DNA of 5,857 nt from Planctomycetes bacterium UBA1135. GTDB taxonomy: Bacteria > Planctomycetota > UBA1135. The notes under the pieces are model-generated. The model worked only from the letters and a program-made list of their open reading frames with translations. It did no database searches and had not been told where the DNA came from. Made by a program: the position numbers and the translations under genes. This document shows, piece after piece, positions 1-5,857 of the stretch. Position 1 is the first letter of the stretch. Every line of letters begins with the position of its first letter. The DNA is taken from the NCBI GenBank assembly GCA_002311925.1, contig DCAK01000015.1, positions 17,507 to 23,363 of the forward strand. Direction: 5' to 3'.

Positions 1-931
1 CACCGACTACTCCGGACTGACTGCGGGAATCCTTTCCGGGGACAAATTCGGAATCCCCATGTTGTTGAAAGCGGCCCGTTCGTCCAGCAATGCGAACATC
101 CTTTCCAAGCCATCCATCCTTGTATCCAACAACCAGGGGGCTTCCGTGGTCTCATTGGACGAAATTCCGGTTTCCACGCAATCCGCAGTTCAAGGCGCCG
201 GGATTTCCTCCGGGTTCAGCGAATATCAAACGGCCGGCATCACCCTCCATATCAGCCCCTCAATTTCCGCCAACCACTATCTGCGCCTCTACATTCACCT
301 CTCTATTTCATCCTTCCGAGGCGCCTCTTCAGGGGACCTTCCGCCACCCAAAGTCACTCGTGAATTGGAAACCACGGTTCACCTTCCCGATGGGGCAACC
401 ATGGTTATCGGCGGAATCGTCCGGGACGACCTGCTCGAAGACACGCAGGGGATTCCATGGCTTTCCGACCTCCCTCTCATCGGGTTCCTTTTCCGGAAGG
501 ACACCAACAGCAACGCGAAGACCACCCTCTTCTTTTTCTGCACGCCCCGGATTCTTCATCCCGAAGATGAATTTGAGGGTTTGGGCGATCTGTCCGACAA
601 AGCCAAAGGAAGGGCCGCCGAAATCATCGGTCTGGACCGGGTCCAAGTCGTTGACCCCACCTACAATGTTCAAGATCCGGCGGATTTCATCCTGGAGGGG
701 CCCCAGGGGGAAGCGCAAGGAGCCTTGAACCTGTCAAGCTTCGAGAATCCAGCCTTTCTCAGCACCCAGGGGGAAGTCTCTCCAGAACACGTGGGCGTGG
801 ACTCCGGGGATTTGTTTGAAAAGAGCGTGGAAAACTCTCCAGGGGAATCTTCCACCCTTGAAATCCCATTGGGTCGCAACCTCCCCGAGGGCGCGGAGGA
901 AGGCTCCCTTTCGTCGGGGAGTGGCCGGTGA
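1..931 (+). CDS. gspD: Type II secretion outer-membrane secretin GspD, C-terminal part (5' end cut by the window)
   Basis: The reading frame is open from base 2, so the gene starts upstream; 309 residues are visible. GspD forms the multimeric outer-membrane channel through which folded substrates leave the periplasm. Numbering from the first visible codon, the secretin core is recognised by NANILSKPSI (30-39, the family's N-x-x-I-L-S-x-P-S strand), GITLHISPSI (79-88), and the long signature at about 129-165. That signature contains DGATMVIGGI, then IPWLSDLPLIGFLF, matching the usual 'VIGG...VPLLGDIPILGxLF'. The final barrel strand TTLFFFCTPRIL is at 174-185. The N0-N3 periplasmic domains are outside the window. 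After the barrel comes an unusual tail of about 124 residues, rich in Asp, Glu, Ser, Gly and Pro, with 25 acidic and 7 basic residues. It sits where the pilotin-binding S-domain is found in some GspDs, but I see no recognisable S-domain motif. The stop overlaps the gspE start. Assignment as GspD rather than a pilus secretin (PilQ) rests on the following gsp genes. Confidence 0.95.
   Translation, partial: TDYSGLTAGILSGDKFGIPMLLKAARSSSNANILSKPSILVSNNQGASVVSLDEIPVSTQSAVQGAGISSGFSEYQTAGITLHISPSISANHYLRLYIHLSISSFRGASSGDLPPPKVTRELETTVHLPDGATMVIGGIVRDDLLEDTQGIPWLSDLPLIGFLFRKDTNSNAKTTLFFFCTPRILHPEDEFEGLGDLSDKAKGRAAEIIGLDRVQVVDPTYNVQDPADFILEGPQGEAQGALNLSSFENPAFLSTQGEVSPEHVGVDSGDLFEKSVENSPGESSTLEIPLGRNLPEGAEEGSLSSGSGR
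916..921 (+). promoter_or_regulatory. Ribosome binding site for gspE
   Basis: GGGGAG lies six bases before the GTG at 928, inside the end of gspD. This is a good Shine-Dalgarno match at normal spacing. It favours the GTG start, which also overlaps the gspD stop in a GTGA arrangement, over the in-frame ATG at 949, whose upstream purine run is poorer. Confidence 0.6.
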
Positions 932-2658
932 GCGCCGAGGGCGGAATCATGGCCCCTGAGGGGCTCCTTGACGCCTTGGTCAGGGAGACCGGAGCCGAAA
1001 AGCCGGAGTTGAAGAAACTTCGGGATCAAGCTCAGGCCAGTGGCCAGACTTTTGATCGCATTCTGATTTCCAGGGGTTTGGACGAGGACGGGGTTCTCAA
1101 GGCGTTCGCATCCGACCTCGGCCTTGAATTCCGGTCTGAAATGGAGGGCGTGAGGGTCCCCTCCGAATTCACCGACAGAATCCCCATGGCATTCGCCAGG
1201 GCGCATGACATGGTGGCCTTGGCCAAGGTGGACAACGTCCTAGAGATTGCCTGTTCCCACCCCTTGGATGTCCACCCCCAGGATGATTTGGAGTCCATGC
1301 TGCCCGGAGAAATCCGTTTTCTCTTGGTCCCTCGTCATGAAGTCGCGGAGATTCTAAACCGGGCTTATCGACACAAGGCGGATGGGGTGGACGAGGCGCT
1401 GGAAGACTTGGAAGACGCCGACATTGCGGGCCTGGCCGCCCAGATTGAAGAATCCGAGGACCTGCTCGATTCGGCCAACAAGGCTCCCATCATCAAGCTC
1501 GTGAATTCGGTTCTTTTTCAAAGCCTCAAGCTTCGAGCTTCCGATGTCCATTTCCAGCCCTACACGGACCGCCTTCAAGTTCGCTTCCGCATTGACGGCC
1601 TTCTGTACGACATGGAATCCATTCCCAAGAACGCGCAAGACGCGGTCGTATCAAGAATCAAGGTTATGGGGAAAATGGACATTGCGGAAAGGCGGCTTCC
1701 CCAGGACGGCCGGGCCAGCATTCGAGTGGGCGACGGAGAGGTCGACGTCCGCATATCCATCGTCCCCACAAGCTTCGGCGAGAGGGCCGTGCTGCGCTTG
1801 TTGGACAAGACCGCAAGGGCCTTTTCCCTCGACCAAATCGGCCTTGATGCTCAAAATCAGGAGATCCTTCGAAGCTATATCTCCTATCCGCACGGAATCA
1901 TTCTCGTGACCGGGCCCACCGGTTCGGGGAAAACCACGACCCTTTACGCCTCGTTGACTGAAATCAGCACCGGCGAAAAGAACATCTTGACCATCGAGGA
2001 TCCTGTGGAATACCAGCTGGACGGCATTTCCCAGGTTCAGGTCAACACCAAGAAAGGGCTCACTTTTTCGTCGGGCCTGCGCTCCTTCCTTCGCCAGGAT
2101 CCTGACGTGATGATGGTGGGAGAAATTCGAGACCTGGAAACGGCGGAAATCGCGATTCGAGCAGCCATCACAGGGCACCTCGTCTTTTCGACCGTCCACA
2201 CAAACGACGCGCCTTCAACCATCACCCGCTTGGTGGACCTGGGACTCGAACCCTACTTGGTGTCCTCTTCCCTGGTCATGGTCATGGCCCAGCGCCTGGT
2301 CCGAACCCTCTGCGCCTCCTGCAAGACCAAGCGATCTCCCACCGAGGAGGAAATCGCAACTTTGCAAAGCATCGGATTGGATGCCGAAAAATTCCCGGAT
2401 GGGCAAATCGCGGTATCCCCGGGTTGCGACGACTGCTTCCAATCAGGGTATCAGGGGCGGACCGCCATTTACGAGCTTCTCCCCATGACAGAAGAAATTC
2501 GCCAAATGGTGATGGAAAGAGTGCCCGCATCCCTTCTCAAGAAGGCCGCGGTCGAGGGCGGAATGAGAACTCTCCGCTCGGACGGACTGGCCAAGGTCGC
2601 TTCGGGCGAAACCAGCGCCGAAGAAGTGATGAGGGTGACCCAGTTGGACGTCAGCTGA
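928..2658 (+). CDS. gspE: Type II secretion assembly ATPase GspE
   Basis: This is the cytoplasmic hexameric ATPase that powers pseudopilus assembly; it docks to the inner membrane through GspL and acts on GspF. The protein has 576 residues, slightly longer than the roughly 500 of enterobacterial and vibrio GspE. Residues about 28-95 resemble the N1E/MshEN-type N-terminal domain and about 95-150 a second N-terminal domain, followed by an acidic linker (about 151-182). The catalytic half starts near APIIKLVNSV (186-195). It contains the Walker A motif GPTGSGKTT (329-337), the Asp box ILTIEDPVEY (353-362), the Walker B region LRQDPDVMMVGEIRD (388-402, catalytic Glu399) and the His box GHLVFSTVHTND (416-427). 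A zinc-binding tetracysteine site (C462-x2-C465 and C500-x2-C503) is present, as is typical of GspE. It ends in the family-like SAEEVMRVTQ. The GTG start overlaps the gspD stop by three bases. PilB is the main alternative, rejected from the gene context and the close match throughout to T2SS ATPases. One small deviation: SDVHFQP has Gln210 where relatives usually have Glu. Confidence 0.97.
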   Translation: MSAEGGIMAPEGLLDALVRETGAEKPELKKLRDQAQASGQTFDRILISRGLDEDGVLKAFASDLGLEFRSEMEGVRVPSEFTDRIPMAFARAHDMVALAKVDNVLEIACSHPLDVHPQDDLESMLPGEIRFLLVPRHEVAEILNRAYRHKADGVDEALEDLEDADIAGLAAQIEESEDLLDSANKAPIIKLVNSVLFQSLKLRASDVHFQPYTDRLQVRFRIDGLLYDMESIPKNAQDAVVSRIKVMGKMDIAERRLPQDGRASIRVGDGEVDVRISIVPTSFGERAVLRLLDKTARAFSLDQIGLDAQNQEILRSYISYPHGIILVTGPTGSGKTTTLYASLTEISTGEKNILTIEDPVEYQLDGISQVQVNTKKGLTFSSGLRSFLRQDPDVMMVGEIRDLETAEIAIRAAITGHLVFSTVHTNDAPSTITRLVDLGLEPYLVSSSLVMVMAQRLVRTLCASCKTKRSPTEEEIATLQSIGLDAEKFPDGQIAVSPGCDDCFQSGYQGRTAIYELLPMTEEIRQMVMERVPASLLKKAAVEGGMRTLRSDGLAKVASGETSAEEVMRVTQLDVS

Positions 2659-2665
2659 CCGCGCC

Positions 2666-3961
2666 ATGCCCATTTACGAATGGAGGGGTTTCGACGGGAA
2701 GGGTCGAAAAGCAAACGGGGTAGTTGATGCCGATTCTCCCCGGGAGGCCCGGGTCAAGCTGCGGAGGGACAAGGTCCTTGTCACCTCGACCGCCGAAATC
2801 AGGGGCGGGAAGCGCAAGGCCGCCGATACCGGTTCATCCGGATCCCCCGGCTTCCTGTCCCGACTTTCCATGCGCATGGAGGCAAAACTTCACCAGGCCC
2901 GTGGAAAGGAGGGTGGATCCCTTTCCACCGGCAGGATGGAAGAGGTGGGCACCTTCACGAGACAATTGTCGACCCTCAGCAAGGCGGGAATCCCCGTGAC
3001 CGAAGCTTTGCGGGCCATCATCGAGCAAACAGAAATCAAAAGGCTCGGCATCCTGTATCGAGACATTAGAGAAAAGATTTCTCAGGGGGCCCCCACCGCG
3101 GATGCCCTGGAAACTCATCCCGATTATTTCGACGAGCTCTATGTTTCCATGGTTCGGGCTGGAGAAGCCGCTGGGCGCCTGGACGAAGTTCTCGAACGCC
3201 TTGCCGATTTCATCTCCGAACAGATGAAGGTCCGAAACAAGGTGGTGTCGGCGATGATGTATCCGGGAATCATGCTGCTCGTCGGCCTCATCGTCGTCGC
3301 CGTCTTGATGACCGCCGTGGTTCCGAAAATCACTGGAATGCTTCTCGCCAGGGGTCAGACCCTCCCCTTGCCAACCCGAATACTCGAGAGCGCTTCGGGC
3401 TTTCTCACCGGCTGGTGGTGGGCCATTCTTCTCGCCGGGATTTTTGGAAGCCTCGCATTCAATCTTTATTACGCCTCGGACAAGGGACGCCTCGCGGTCG
3501 ACAGTCGAATGCTGAAAATCCCCGTCTTTGGGGACCTCCTCGTCAAACAGGCCCTTTCCCGATTTTCCCAGACCTTTGCCACCTTGTTGAGGTCAGGGGT
3601 TCCCGTCGTTCGCTGTCTCGAAGTCACCAAGACGGTCCTGGGAAACCGGCTCCTGGAAAACACCATCGCCAATGTCAGGGAAAAAATTCTGGAAGGGGCC
3701 GACATCGCCACTCCCATTCGGCAGTCGGGAGTCTTTCCTGCTCTCATTGGATACATGATTGCTGTCGGTGAGCAATCCGGTGAGCTGGATTCCATGATGG
3801 AACAAGTGGGAGCCGCCTACCAGGAGGAGGTGGAAATCGCCACCCAGAGATTCACCTCCGTCATCGAACCTTTACTCATCGTGTTCCTGGCAGTCCTGGT
3901 AGGGTTTATCGTCCTTGCCATTCTTCTGCCCATCCTTCAAATGTCTCAATCCTTCGGCTGA
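2666..3961 (+). CDS. gspF: Type II secretion inner-membrane platform protein GspF
   Basis: GspF is the polytopic membrane protein at the base of the T2SS. It contacts the GspE ATPase and GspL and is thought to feed pseudopilins into the growing filament. The 431-residue protein begins with the family-typical MPIYEWRGFDGKGRKANGVV and the short N-terminal domain. A basic, Ser/Gly-rich linker follows at about 44-90, longer than in the vibrio protein. Two repeated T2SSF cytoplasmic domains follow, about 96-200 and 298-400. Their matching motifs are SMVRAGEAAGRLDEVLERLA (161-180) and MIAVGEQSGELDSMMEQVG (364-382). Hydrophobic segments at about 201-220, 248-268 and 402-423 give the usual three membrane spans. 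It starts seven bases after the gspE stop with no clear Shine-Dalgarno sequence, so it is probably translated by coupling to gspE. PilC of type IV pili belongs to the same family; the surrounding gsp genes decide the name. Confidence 0.96.
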   Translation: MPIYEWRGFDGKGRKANGVVDADSPREARVKLRRDKVLVTSTAEIRGGKRKAADTGSSGSPGFLSRLSMRMEAKLHQARGKEGGSLSTGRMEEVGTFTRQLSTLSKAGIPVTEALRAIIEQTEIKRLGILYRDIREKISQGAPTADALETHPDYFDELYVSMVRAGEAAGRLDEVLERLADFISEQMKVRNKVVSAMMYPGIMLLVGLIVVAVLMTAVVPKITGMLLARGQTLPLPTRILESASGFLTGWWWAILLAGIFGSLAFNLYYASDKGRLAVDSRMLKIPVFGDLLVKQALSRFSQTFATLLRSGVPVVRCLEVTKTVLGNRLLENTIANVREKILEGADIATPIRQSGVFPALIGYMIAVGEQSGELDSMMEQVGAAYQEEVEIATQRFTSVIEPLLIVFLAVLVGFIVLAILLPILQMSQSFG

Positions 3962-3963
3962 CA

Positions 3964-4392
3964 ATGAAAACCCGCAGCGCAATTTCTCCTTCCAGTGCCG
4001 GATTCACCATGCTCGAAATCATGGTGGTGATTCTCATCATCGGCCTCCTTGCCACGGTGGTCGTCCCCAACATCGGCCGCATGCTTTTCAAGGGAAACGA
4101 GGCCAAGGTCCTCGCGGACATCACCAATTTGGAAAATGCGGTGCAGATGTACAAGGCTGAAAAGGGCCGCTGGCCCCAAACTCTGGATGATTTGGCTGAA
4201 GTGGATGAAACTGGATTCAGCTTTATCCAGGGCGACAGCCTCCCTTTCGACCCATGGGAGCAGGACTATTTTTATGAGGTGGCAGACGCGGGTGGGAAGC
4301 TTCTGATTGGCACCTACGGCGCGGATATGAGTCCTGGTGGCGAAGGCGAAAATGCCGACATCACCAATCAATCCATGCGCGAACGTAATTAG
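3964..4392 (+). CDS. gspG: Type II secretion major pseudopilin GspG
   Basis: GspG is the main subunit of the periplasmic pseudopilus. The 142-residue precursor has a 13-residue leader ending SSAG, with cleavage expected between Gly13 and Phe14. Phe is +1 and Glu18 is +5, as the prepilin peptidase and assembly require. Residues 14-37 are the hydrophobic N-terminal helix. The helix continues through about residue 66, followed by the conserved GRWPQTLDDL (68-77) and LPFDPWEQDYFY (93-104). GTYGADMSPGGEGENADI (116-133) is the C-terminal calcium-binding loop that defines GspG; Asp121 and Asp132 are candidate ligands, with Asn130 nearby. That loop separates it from type IV pilins. The length is typical for the family. 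It starts two bases after the gspF stop and has no Shine-Dalgarno sequence in the preceding 25 bases, which is odd for a subunit needed in excess. It is followed closely by gspH. Confidence 0.96.
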   Translation: MKTRSAISPSSAGFTMLEIMVVILIIGLLATVVVPNIGRMLFKGNEAKVLADITNLENAVQMYKAEKGRWPQTLDDLAEVDETGFSFIQGDSLPFDPWEQDYFYEVADAGGKLLIGTYGADMSPGGEGENADITNQSMRERN

Positions 4393-4395
4393 GAG
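4391..4395 (+). promoter_or_regulatory. Ribosome binding site for gspH
   Basis: AGGAG overlaps the last two bases of the gspG stop codon and lies six bases before the gspH ATG at 4402. It is the best Shine-Dalgarno match among the starts in this window, and it fixes the gspH start. Confidence 0.75.
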
Positions 4396-4401
4396 TCCAG
4401 G

Positions 4402-4968
4402 ATGGCCGGCCGGAACGCATCCTCAGGCGACTCGAGGGAGCGAGGATTCACCCTTCTTGAAATCCTGGTGGTGGTCTTTCTCCTGGGACTCATGTTTTCA
4501 ACCGCCACGGTCAACCTGGGGCGTTTTCTTCCCGCATCCCGTTCAGATCAAACTGCCCGGACACTCATTTCCCAGATGGAGCTTGCCCGAACGAATGCGA
4601 TCGCATTTGGCCGATCCTACCGGCTTGAAATTGATTTGGACGAGGAAAGTTTTCGCATCGTGACTCCCTTCGATGAGGATGGAAAATTCGCCTTGACCGA
4701 AGAGGAACGGACCGACCTGGGTTGGACTCTTCTTGAACAGGGGATGGAATTTCAGGCCATTGAGGACGCGACTGGATGGGAGACTGAAAAGGGAATCTTC
4801 AAGGTCGAATACGATGCTTCCGGTTCCACAAGGGACATGAGTGTTTTCCTCCTCAACACCTTTGGGACGGGTTTCGACCGAACCATCCGCGTTTCGGGTT
4901 TGACTGGATCGGCCTCGGTCTTTGAGGGGCGGGTCCCCCTTCCACAAGTGGATGAAGATGATCTCTAG
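4402..4968 (+). CDS. gspH: Type II secretion minor pseudopilin GspH
   Basis: GspH is a minor pseudopilin thought to link the GspG shaft to the GspI-GspJ-GspK tip. The 188-residue precursor has a 15-residue leader ending RERG. Cleavage is expected between Gly15 and Phe16, with Glu20 at +5 (FTLLEILVVV). The hydrophobic helix spans about 16-38. The stretch QMELARTNAIAFGRSYRLEI (58-77) matches the GspH pattern in which a helix with Ala-x-x-x-A-I/R-x-G-R runs into the first beta strand. FDRTIRVSGLTGSASV (158-173) matches the C-terminal strand pattern 'I-x-I-x-x-L-T-G-x-x-x-V'. The rest is divergent, and the protein ends in an acidic VDEDDL. The start has a strong ribosome binding site. Its place between gspG and gspI supports the name; the pseudopilin family itself is certain, the exact letter somewhat less so. 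Its end overlaps gspI. Confidence 0.87.
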   Translation: MAGRNASSGDSRERGFTLLEILVVVFLLGLMFSTATVNLGRFLPASRSDQTARTLISQMELARTNAIAFGRSYRLEIDLDEESFRIVTPFDEDGKFALTEEERTDLGWTLLEQGMEFQAIEDATGWETEKGIFKVEYDASGSTRDMSVFLLNTFGTGFDRTIRVSGLTGSASVFEGRVPLPQVDEDDL

Positions 4969-5482
4969 GAAAGGATTCACCCTCATCGAGGTGATGGCGT
5001 CCCTCATCCTCCTGGCAGTGACCTTGGTCAGCCTTCTCCAACTTCGCAATGACGCGGTTGCGAGGGCGGCTTCCTCCCGCTCAGGCTCCATCGCCTCCAG
5101 ACTGGGTTTGGGGCTGCTTCATCGTGTGGAAGCAGGTCGGGTCTCGGATTTGTTCGATGGATTTCAGGGTGATTTCGCGGAGGAAGGATTCGGAGATTTC
5201 ACTTATTTGCTTGGCCTGGGTGACGGCAGCGCTTTCGCGGGAAGCACCGGCTCCGATGCGGAGATGACTTGGCGGGATTCCGCCCGAGCCGCCGTGGAAG
5301 ACCCTGAGGCCGCCGACCTCCCTGAATACACCCGGATTTTCCTGACGGTCACTTGGCCAGGGTCCGGAGGGGAAGACGGCTCCCTTCAGATGGAAACCAT
5401 CCTGCCGACCTGGGCGGTCTACCAGGATTTTGAATTATGGGAAGCTTTGTGGGGAACTAGCAGCCCGGGTGCCATCCGATGA
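4952..5482 (+). CDS. gspI: Type II secretion minor pseudopilin GspI (long form)
   Basis: GspI is a minor pseudopilin expected to nucleate the pseudopilus tip together with GspJ and GspK. From the ATG at 4952 the precursor has 176 residues, with an eight-residue leader (MKMISRKG). Cleavage is expected between Gly8 and Phe9, and Glu13 is at +5 (FTLIEVMASLIL). The hydrophobic helix runs to about residue 30. At 176 residues it is clearly longer than the roughly 120-130 of classical GspI. The extra length falls in a Gly/Ala/Asp-rich middle (about 86-122) and a C-terminal extension after about 155 containing two Trp. The in-frame ATG at 4958 would give a six-residue leader and is nearly as plausible. 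A TTG at 4922 would give an 18-residue leader and is less likely. None has a clear Shine-Dalgarno sequence. With the 4952 start it overlaps gspH by 17 bases and is probably translationally coupled. The name rests on the pseudopilin signature plus position between gspH and gspJ. Confidence 0.85.
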   Translation: MKMISRKGFTLIEVMASLILLAVTLVSLLQLRNDAVARAASSRSGSIASRLGLGLLHRVEAGRVSDLFDGFQGDFAEEGFGDFTYLLGLGDGSAFAGSTGSDAEMTWRDSARAAVEDPEAADLPEYTRIFLTVTWPGSGGEDGSLQMETILPTWAVYQDFELWEALWGTSSPGAIR

Positions 5483-5857
5483 TGGGTTCCGTTTCAAGGC
5501 TTGGGTTCACACTCGTGGAGGTTCTCGTGGCTCTTTTCATCAGCGGGCTGATCATGACGAGTGTCCTCTCATCCCTGGATTCCACCCAAAGGGCGGTCGA
5601 TGCCATCCACAACATCGTTGAAACGGAAAACGTTGGTCCCCGAATCCTCCAGGTCTTTCGCGACGATTTGCGGGATTTGGCCGTGTATGACGCGCCCGAA
5701 TTCAGGGTTCTCCACGGAGAAAAGGATTCAATCGGAGGAAGGGACGCGGATCGAATCGACCTGCTGGTGAGAAGGAAATCCTCGTTGCCGTTTCACGACC
5801 CTGTCAGAGAGGAAGAGGTCTATGCCCCATTGACTGAAGTGGGATGGAGACTCCGCC
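5479..5857 (+). CDS. gspJ: Type II secretion minor pseudopilin GspJ, N-terminal part (3' end cut by the window)
   Basis: The frame opens with ATG at 5479, overlapping the gspI stop in an ATGA arrangement, and stays open to the window end, giving 126 complete codons. A second in-frame ATG follows at once at 5482. The leader is MMGSVSRLG (nine residues). Cleavage is expected between Gly9 and Phe10, and Glu14 is at +5 (FTLVEVLVALFISGLIM). After the hydrophobic helix comes FRDDLRDLAVYDAPEF (about 62-77), resembling the 'RDLRQA' helix of GspJ. Further on, EVYAPLTEVGWRLR at the window edge resembles the strand that starts 'V-x-Y-x-L' in the family. GspJ forms the tip complex with GspI and GspK. The pseudopilin class is clear. 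The GspJ name comes from gene order and the RDL helix, since the C-terminal domain is outside the window; GspK is less likely because GspK usually lacks Glu at +5. Confidence 0.83.
   Translation, partial: MMGSVSRLGFTLVEVLVALFISGLIMTSVLSSLDSTQRAVDAIHNIVETENVGPRILQVFRDDLRDLAVYDAPEFRVLHGEKDSIGGRDADRIDLLVRRKSSLPFHDPVREEEVYAPLTEVGWRLR

Noticed and set aside
702..776. A 12-base direct repeat, CCCAGGGGGAAG, at 702-713 and 765-776, in the same frame in the gspD tail.
   Set aside because: The flanking protein sequence is not repeated beyond Gln-Gly-Glu, so there is no real repeat unit; chance in low-complexity sequence is the simpler explanation.
949..951. ATG as an alternative start for gspE.
   Set aside because: The GTG at 928 has a better-spaced ribosome binding site and overlaps the gspD stop; the difference is only seven residues and cannot be excluded.
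670..2199. Long open frames on the minus strand, up to about 180 codons, opposite gspD and gspE.
   Set aside because: They lie entirely opposite clearly conserved coding sequence, show no recognisable motif and are expected shadows of GC-biased codon use.
2659..2665. The small gaps between genes (2659-2665, 3962-3963, 4393-4401) as places for internal promoters or terminators.
   Set aside because: They are 2 to 9 bases long, too short to hold either, and show no such motif.
2739..2753. CCCGGG-AGG-CCCGGG, a short perfect inverted repeat that could form a six-base-pair hairpin.
   Set aside because: It lies inside the gspF coding region near its start, has no following T run and encodes ordinary GspF residues; it is likely chance in GC-rich coding DNA.
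928..5857. The possibility that this is a type IV pilus operon (PilB, PilC, PilA) rather than a T2SS.
   Set aside because: The GspG calcium-loop motif, the full G-H-I-J pseudopilin series and the preceding secretin in the gspDEF order all fit a T2SS.

Overview
This window is the middle of a type II secretion system (T2SS, general secretion pathway) operon. All genes are on the plus strand, in the order gspD (3' part), gspE, gspF, gspG, gspH, gspI, gspJ (5' part). The genes are packed tightly: consecutive genes overlap by 3 to 17 bases or are separated by 2 to 9 bases. No stretch longer than nine bases lies outside a gene. I see no promoter, terminator, RNA gene, mobile element or CRISPR array. 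This looks like the interior of a single transcript that starts upstream of base 1 and continues past base 5857.

Layout: bases 1-931 encode the C-terminal part of the outer-membrane secretin GspD. Bases 928-2658 encode the cytoplasmic assembly ATPase GspE. Bases 2666-3961 encode the polytopic inner-membrane platform protein GspF. Bases 3964-4392 encode the major pseudopilin GspG, and 4402-4968 the minor pseudopilin GspH. Bases 4952-5482 encode GspI, and 5479 to the window end encodes the start of GspJ. The genes gspK, gspL, gspM and the prepilin peptidase gspO would be expected downstream or elsewhere, and gspC upstream, but none is in view.

How the parts work together (family knowledge): GspE hydrolyses ATP at the cytoplasmic face and, through GspF and the unseen GspL/GspM, drives GspG subunits into a periplasmic pseudopilus. 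GspH, GspI and GspJ (with GspK) form its tip. The pseudopilus pushes folded exoproteins through the GspD channel. All four pseudopilins here carry a short leader ending in Gly, then Phe at +1 and Glu at +5, so they should be processed and N-methylated by a prepilin peptidase.

Organism: a diderm (Gram-negative) bacterium with moderately GC-rich DNA, judged by eye. Several proteins are divergent in their variable parts: a long acidic GspD tail, a long GspI and a longer GspF linker. That hints at a lineage away from the enterobacterial/vibrio T2SS models, such as Planctomycetota, Myxococcota or a related environmental group. The sequence alone does not settle this. Composition looks uniform, with no sign of recent transfer. 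I did not find a novel system here; the points worth a second look are lineage-specific features of a standard machine.
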